The notes below the pieces were generated by a model. It was not told the DNA's origin. It did not search any database and saw only the letters and a program-made list of their open reading frames with translations. A program made the translations under genes and the position numbers. Shown here in pieces: positions 15,092-19,319 of a stretch of DNA of 19,319 nt. How positions within the stretch are numbered: the stretch's first letter is position 1; every line of letters starts with the position of its first letter. Source of the DNA: CALGFI01 sp036374435 (GTDB lineage Bacteria > Actinomycetota > UBA4738 > HRBIN12); contig DASUTU010000009.1 in assembly GCA_036374435.1 (NCBI GenBank), forward strand, positions 1 to 19,319, given 5' to 3'.

Positions 15092-18000
15092 GTCCACGGC
15101 GGGCTGAGGATCCGGCTCGCGAGTCGGGAGGGGGCACCGACCGACCGGAGCACGGCCTCGACCCGTCGTTCGAGCCGAACCGCGGACCGCCGGTCCCCTC
15201 CGACCCGCCGAAGAGCGGCCTGCCACCCCAACGTCCGCGCCAGCCACACCGTCTGGCCGATCGTGGCGCGAGCCTGCTCGGCCTCGGTGAGCGAGTGGAG
15301 TGCCCTCTCATGATCACCCGCCGCGAGGGCACGCAGACCCTCGTTCTCGTGCCCGACGGCCACGACCTCCAGGTCCGCGGCCGACCCGGTCGGCGTCGAC
15401 GGCGCCTCCGATCCGGCCAGCAGGTGCGCCTGCACCAGCAAGCCCGACGCGAAATCCATCATCCCGGTTGCCCGCAGGGCAGAGGAGCTTCCCACCACGT
15501 CCCGAAGGAGCCTCACGGCGTCGCGGGACCGGCCGGCCCCCAGCGCGGCACGGCCCTCGAGCAGCGGAGCGATCGGCTGCCACAACGCCCAGCCACTGCG
15601 CGTCGCTACCGGGACCGCTCGGTGCGCCTCGGCTCCCACTCGGGCGAACCGGCCCCGATCGAGGTGGAGCTCGGCCGCCGCCAGGTGCGCCTCGGCCATC
15701 TCGAGCCGGACGCCCCGCTCCCGCAACATCGCCGTGGCCTCGCGAAGCCGCTCCTCGGAGAGATCGACCTTGCCCGAGCGCAGGGCGGATCGCGCCCCCA
15801 CCAACAGCGTGAGCGCGTGCAGCCGGGTTGAGGGGGTACTCCGCGCGATCTCGAGCAGCCGGCGCACCAGGGCTTCGACCTCGCTCGGAGCCGACGTGGA
15901 ACACGCTGCGGCGGCTTCGATGAGCAAGGTGTCGGCCTCGACGTACGGGTCCCCCGCCTCCAACGCCAGCGGTCTTGCCTCCTGCATGGCCCGGATCGCC
16001 TCTCGGCGTTCGCCCCGGTAGAAGGACACGTACCCCCACGTTCGGAGCATGCCCGAACGCGATCGCAGGTCCTGCTCGTCGTTCACCAGCCGCCAGGCTT
16101 CGGAGTACCAGCGCTCGAACTCGGCGCCGCCTTCGGTGCTCAACAGGAACGCGAGATCCTGGGCCACCACCGATCGGCCCCATCGGTCCTTGGCCCGAAC
16201 GAACAGACGGTGCGCCTCCCGGAGCTCGTCGATCTCCCGGCGGTAGTCGGTCCAGGACCAGGTCTCGGACAGGCGATGGTGGGCCCAGGCCTGGCCGCGC
16301 AGGTCACCCTCCTCGCGGAGCAGGACAAGGGCCCGGCGAAGCTGTCGTCGGATCGCCGCGATGCGACTGGCGTCTCTGCCGAGGTCCGACGCCAGCCTCC
16401 CCGCCGTGAGCAGGGCCCGGCCCCGGAGCCGCCGATCGCCGGAGGCGTCGGCCGCGCGTCGGGCCTCGGCCACGGTCTCCTGGGCCTCTTCGTATCGCCC
16501 CATCTCCACGAGGCATTCGGCCAGGCCGATCAGGGCCCGTGCCCGCAGCGCCCCCGGGACCCCCGGGTCGGCACCGCGCGCGACACGGGCGGCGCGTTCG
16601 TACAGATCGGCCGCCGACCGAGCCTGGTACACGATCGCCTGGTCGGCCCATCGCAGCAGATATTCGACGGCGCGCCGCGAAACGGCCTCGCCCAGGCTCG
16701 GGGCGGCGGCTCGAGAACGAGACAGCGCCCACGCCCGCTCGTAGTGATGGGCGATCGTCTCGATCGGCCTGCGGGGCAATGTCCGTTCGCGGGCACGCAG
16801 CCATTCGGCGATCGCGAGGTGCCGACGGGCGCGCTCGGCACGCGGGAGCTGCTCGTAGGCGACGTCCCGGATCAGCGCGTGGCGAATCTCGAGCTCGGCC
16901 GCGTCCGGGACACGGCTCTCGGGGCGACGCCCGATGAGGCCCCGGCGTTGCAGCGACCGAAGCGCCGCCTGCGGATTGCGGACCTCGGAGACGTCCTCGA
17001 TCAGCCGGTCCCACGTCACGACGCCGGATACCGCCGCGTCCTGCAGCACTCGTTTCTCGTCGTCCGGGAGACCGTCGATCCGCCCCCCGATCAGCAGCCG
17101 GATGGTCGTGGGAACCGCCCGAAGTCGTTCGGGGTCCGCCACCGTCCAGGCGCTCTCCTCACGGATGAGGATCCCGGCTTCGACCAACATCCCCATGCTC
17201 TCTTCGAGGAACAGCGGGTTCCCCTCGGCCCTGCTCACGATCGAGCGCAGCGCGGCCTCGTCGAGGTCCGGCCCGAGGACCTGCGCCACCAGCGAACGCA
17301 TGTCGTCGGCCTCCATGGCCCGAAGCTCCACCCGTGGGACCCCTCGGAGCCGCGGGTCCGTCCTGGACAGGCCGAGCACGAGCGCGGGGCCCCGAAGCGG
17401 CGAGCCCCGCAGGTCCCGCAGCAGGTCGAGCAGGTCGTCGTCCGCCCACTGCAGATCGTCGAGCACCACGACGAGCGGCCCCCGGTCCGCGAACGCCTCG
17501 AGGGTCCCGCGAGCCGCCCGGGCGGCCTGGACCACCCGCTCCCGGGGATCACCCTCTTCGGTTCCGAGTCCCAGCAGGAGCCGAAGCCCGCCGGCGAGGG
17601 CGCGCCCGCGTTCACCGGGGGCGGCGGTGCGGGCGAACCGTTGGATCTGGCGCCGCGCCTCCTGCGGGGACGAGCCCGGGGCCACGCCCAGCGCGGGAGC
17701 CAGGGCGTCGGCCAGCGCCTGAAGCGGAAGCCGTTGGCCGAACGGCGCGCAACGCCCGGTGAGCACGCTTCCCTCGACCCTGCCGACGAGCTCGGCCGAG
17801 AGCCGGGACTTGCCGGCGCCAGGCTCTCCGAGGATCAGGAGCAGGCGACCCCTGCCCGAGGTCACCGCGTCCGCCAGCTCGGCCTCGACCCGCGCGATCG
17901 CCCCGACCCGATCGACGAACCGACGAGCGGTCCACGGGCCCTCACGGCGGCCGCGTGGCTCGGGGAGGACGTCGAGGGCATCGTGCACCGCCAGGCGCGG

Positions 18001-18540
18001 CTTCCCCTTGGCGTGCCGGACACGACGTGGCCCGTACCGGATCGCGCCCGCCGTCCGACGTCGGGTCTCTTCGTCCACCAACACGACACCGCTCGGCGCG
18101 AGATCGGCGATCCGCGAGGCGGTGTTCACGGCGTCACCGATCACGGCGAACCCCGAGGCCTCCTCGGAGGGGGCCACCATGACCTCCCCCGAGTTCACCC
18201 CGGCGTGCACCTCGGGGAACCGCATCCCGCGTCGGCCGGCGTTGAGGGAACGGACGTGGTCGCGTACCGCGAAGGCGGCTCGAACGGCCCGTTCGGCGTC
18301 GTCTTCGCCGGCCACCGGCACCCCGAACACCGCCATGAACCCGTCGCCGAGGATCTGCGGGACCGTTCCCCCGAACCCCTCGACGATCCGCTGGAGCTCG
18401 ACGACGCCGGGGCGCAGGAAACGGTACACCTCCTCCGGGTCCAGGCTGGCCGAGAGCTTCGTGTATCCCGTGAGGTCGGCGAACAGAATCGAGACGAACT
18501 TGCGCTCGCCGTGCGGCTGGACCGGCCGGCGGTCGCTCAT
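15067..18540 (-). CDS. Class III adenylate/guanylate cyclase-AAA ATPase-TPR protein
   Basis: The 1157-residue protein has three regions. Residues 10-190 form a class III cyclase domain with metal-binding D22 (FADLTGYT) and D66 (GDGFMAVFG), the purine-contact D136, and transition-state N139 and R143 (GDAVNTASRI). Residues 205-560 are an AAA/STAND-type ATPase with Walker A GEPGAGKS (238-245) and Walker B LVVVLDDLQWADD. Residues from about 600 on are Ala/Arg-rich helical repeats of TPR type. No membrane segment or DNA-binding domain is visible, so it is probably a soluble signalling protein. Q62 occupies the place where many class III cyclases have the purine-selecting lysine, so substrate choice or activity is uncertain. 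The ATG at 18540 lies 19 bases after the Lrp-like gene, suggesting an operon. Confidence 0.93.
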   Translation of the reverse strand: MSDRRPVQPHGERKFVSILFADLTGYTKLSASLDPEEVYRFLRPGVVELQRIVEGFGGTVPQILGDGFMAVFGVPVAGEDDAERAVRAAFAVRDHVRSLNAGRRGMRFPEVHAGVNSGEVMVAPSEEASGFAVIGDAVNTASRIADLAPSGVVLVDEETRRRTAGAIRYGPRRVRHAKGKPRLAVHDALDVLPEPRGRREGPWTARRFVDRVGAIARVEAELADAVTSGRGRLLLILGEPGAGKSRLSAELVGRVEGSVLTGRCAPFGQRLPLQALADALAPALGVAPGSSPQEARRQIQRFARTAAPGERGRALAGGLRLLLGLGTEEGDPRERVVQAARAARGTLEAFADRGPLVVVLDDLQWADDDLLDLLRDLRGSPLRGPALVLGLSRTDPRLRGVPRVELRAMEADDMRSLVAQVLGPDLDEAALRSIVSRAEGNPLFLEESMGMLVEAGILIREESAWTVADPERLRAVPTTIRLLIGGRIDGLPDDEKRVLQDAAVSGVVTWDRLIEDVSEVRNPQAALRSLQRRGLIGRRPESRVPDAAELEIRHALIRDVAYEQLPRAERARRHLAIAEWLRARERTLPRRPIETIAHHYERAWALSRSRAAAPSLGEAVSRRAVEYLLRWADQAIVYQARSAADLYERAARVARGADPGVPGALRARALIGLAECLVEMGRYEEAQETVAEARRAADASGDRRLRGRALLTAGRLASDLGRDASRIAAIRRQLRRALVLLREEGDLRGQAWAHHRLSETWSWTDYRREIDELREAHRLFVRAKDRWGRSVVAQDLAFLLSTEGGAEFERWYSEAWRLVNDEQDLRSRSGMLRTWGYVSFYRGERREAIRAMQEARPLALEAGDPYVEADTLLIEAAAACSTSAPSEVEALVRRLLEIARSTPSTRLHALTLLVGARSALRSGKVDLSEERLREATAMLRERGVRLEMAEAHLAAAELHLDRGRFARVGAEAHRAVPVATRSGWALWQPIAPLLEGRAALGAGRSRDAVRLLRDVVGSSSALRATGMMDFASGLLVQAHLLAGSEAPSTPTGSAADLEVVAVGHENEGLRALAAGDHERALHSLTEAEQARATIGQTVWLARTLGWQAALRRVGGDRRSAVRLERRVEAVLRSVGAPSRLASRILSPPWTISDRGSR

Positions 18541-18559
18541 CGCCGCCCGGGCCTCGGCG

Positions 18560-19126
18560 TCAAGGCCGGCGGAAGGACTTCTTCCGCAGGTCGGCCAGCG
18601 CGGTGTCGGTCTTTCCGATCCCCGGGACCTCCCGCAGCTGGCCGCGGACGGCCTGGACGAGCTCCTCGAACGAAGGCCGGCCCAGGTCCACCAGCAGGTC
18701 GTAGCGTCCCGTCACCACGGCGGCCCCGTACCAGAACGTGTCTTCGTCGAACAGCGGTTCGAAGTGGTCGTCCAGCCGCTCGAGCACGACGAACGGGTCG
18801 TCGTCGGGGCGGATGCGAACCAGCGCGCAGAAGTCGGGGCTGCGGCGTTTCGGCGCCATGATGCGGCTCGTCCGGATCTCGAACGAGGTCTCCGTCCGCA
18901 GCCCTTGGGGCCACAGATCCTCGACCAACTGCTGCGCCTGTCCCAACGCCTCGTCCCCGGGCGGGACGCGCAGGTGCGCATAGACCTGGAACGACCCCAG
19001 GAACTGGCCCACGAAGTCCACGCCGAGCTCCGCCTTCTGGGCCACGTCGTCGACGACCTGGCCGGGCGGGCGGTCCTCGGCGTGCGAGAACACGTGGAAG
19101 TGAAGGTCGTCGTCGTTCATAGCCAT
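18560..19126 (-). CDS. Lrp/AsnC ligand-binding (RAM)-like protein without an HTH
   Basis: The 188-residue protein lacks the N-terminal HTH of Lrp regulators. Its second half (about 95-180) matches the RAM fold: FCALVRIRPDDD, a helix, then YGAAVVTGRYDLLVDLG, FEELVQAVRGQL and VPGIGKTDTALAD, in the order of the Lrp ligand-binding domain. The first half (about 8-75) has a similar beta-helix-beta pattern with FLGSFQVYAHLRVP, so it may be a second, diverged copy. It could sense a small molecule, but the ligand is unknown. The ATG at 19126 has GGGAGGG five bases upstream; an ATG at 19120 is an alternative. It precedes the cyclase gene and is divergent from rpmB. Confidence 0.72.
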   Translation of the reverse strand: MAMNDDDLHFHVFSHAEDRPPGQVVDDVAQKAELGVDFVGQFLGSFQVYAHLRVPPGDEALGQAQQLVEDLWPQGLRTETSFEIRTSRIMAPKRRSPDFCALVRIRPDDDPFVVLERLDDHFEPLFDEDTFWYGAAVVTGRYDLLVDLGRPSFEELVQAVRGQLREVPGIGKTDTALADLRKKSFRRP

Positions 19127-19220
19127 CGTTGCCCTCCCGCTCGCGCCTCGGCGGCCGATCCGTAACTCTGCTCCGCAACGCTCCCGGACGCAACCTCGAG
19201 GTCGCGGGCGGGGCCTCTGT

Positions 19221-19226
19221 TACCCT
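19221..19226 (+). promoter_or_regulatory. Putative -10 box for rpmB (TACCCT)
   Basis: TACCCT fits the TANNNT pattern and ends nine bases before the rpmB ATG, which would give a leader of about three bases. No ribosome binding site is visible before the ATG, consistent with leaderless translation. There is no convincing -35 element. Confidence 0.3.
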
Positions 19227-19235
19227 TCCACGGCT

Positions 19236-19319
19236 ATGGCAGCCGTCTGCGACATCTGCGGGAAGAAGCCGTTCTTCGGCAAGCAGGTCTCCCACTCCCA
19301 TCGCCGGACCTCCCGCCGG
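19236..19319 (+). CDS. rpmB: 50S ribosomal protein L28 (partial, N-terminal part)
   Basis: The first 28 codons read MAAVCDICGKKPFFGKQVSH followed by SHRRTSRR, which is the N-terminus of L28 with its first CXXC zinc-binding pair (C5, C8). The gene runs off the right edge of the window. L28 is a 50S subunit protein. It lies divergent to the Lrp-like gene; in many actinobacteria rpmB lies near recG, and here the thioredoxin, cyclase and Lrp-like genes separate the two. Confidence 0.95.
   Translation, partial: MAAVCDICGKKPFFGKQVSHSHRRTSRR

Noticed and set aside
16210..18861. An 883-codon open frame on the plus strand opposite the cyclase gene
   Set aside because: It is a mirror of codon bias in a very GC-rich gene. 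Its translation is Arg/Pro/Gly-rich without recognisable domains, while the minus strand encodes a clear cyclase-AAA-TPR protein.
1..19319. Mobile elements, CRISPR arrays, tRNA or rRNA genes
   Set aside because: I saw no transposase or integrase motifs, no regularly spaced repeats and no tRNA-like or rRNA sequence; the gene order is that of a conserved chromosomal backbone.

Overview
The window is a GC-rich, gene-dense chromosomal segment. Its gene order and protein types point to an actinomycete-type bacterium (Actinomycetota), possibly a deep-branching or uncultivated lineage. The evidence is a SepIVA-like coiled-coil gene between coaD and a DUF177 gene, the rsmD-coaD-sepIVA-DUF177-rpmF-rnc-mutM and smc-ftsY-ffh-rpsP-KH-rimM clusters, common GTG starts, TANNNT boxes close to start codons, and a class III cyclase/ATPase/TPR protein. 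I cannot assign a class or genus from sequence alone.

Right-to-left on the minus strand there are three blocks. (1) 18540-19126 and 15067-18540: a two-gene unit with an orphan Lrp/RAM-like ligand-binding protein followed by a 1157-residue cyclase-AAA-TPR signalling protein. (2) 14473 down to 7994: recG, then a broken sensor/LuxR remnant, then a tightly packed run rsmD-coaD-sepIVA-DUF177-rpmF-rnc-mutM (ribosome biogenesis, CoA synthesis, septation, DNA repair), mostly joined by TAGATG, ATGATG or TAGTG junctions. (3) 7368 down to 1: an acylphosphatase gene, a 125-bp gap, then smc-ftsY-response regulator-ffh-rpsP-KH-rimM (chromosome condensation, signal recognition particle targeting, ribosome maturation); rimM runs off the left edge.

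Three genes lie on the plus strand: an isochorismatase-family nicotinamidase (7378-7968, divergent from the acylphosphatase with 9 bp between start codons, convergent with mutM), a TlpA-like thioredoxin lipoprotein (14526-15089, divergent from recG, convergent and overlapping with the cyclase gene), and the start of rpmB at the right edge (19236-19319).

Most of this is conserved housekeeping. The parts that deserve a second look are: a MutM protein whose well-supported start leaves out the catalytic N-terminal proline; a receiver-only response regulator wedged between the two SRP GTPase genes; a sensor/LuxR fusion remnant between recG and rsmD; the Lrp-like/cyclase pair, in which a purine-recognition lysine of the cyclase is replaced by glutamine; and hairpins that contain the stop codons at three transcription-unit ends. 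I see no CRISPR array, phage, insertion sequence, tRNA or rRNA. No stretch over 300 bases lacks a gene.
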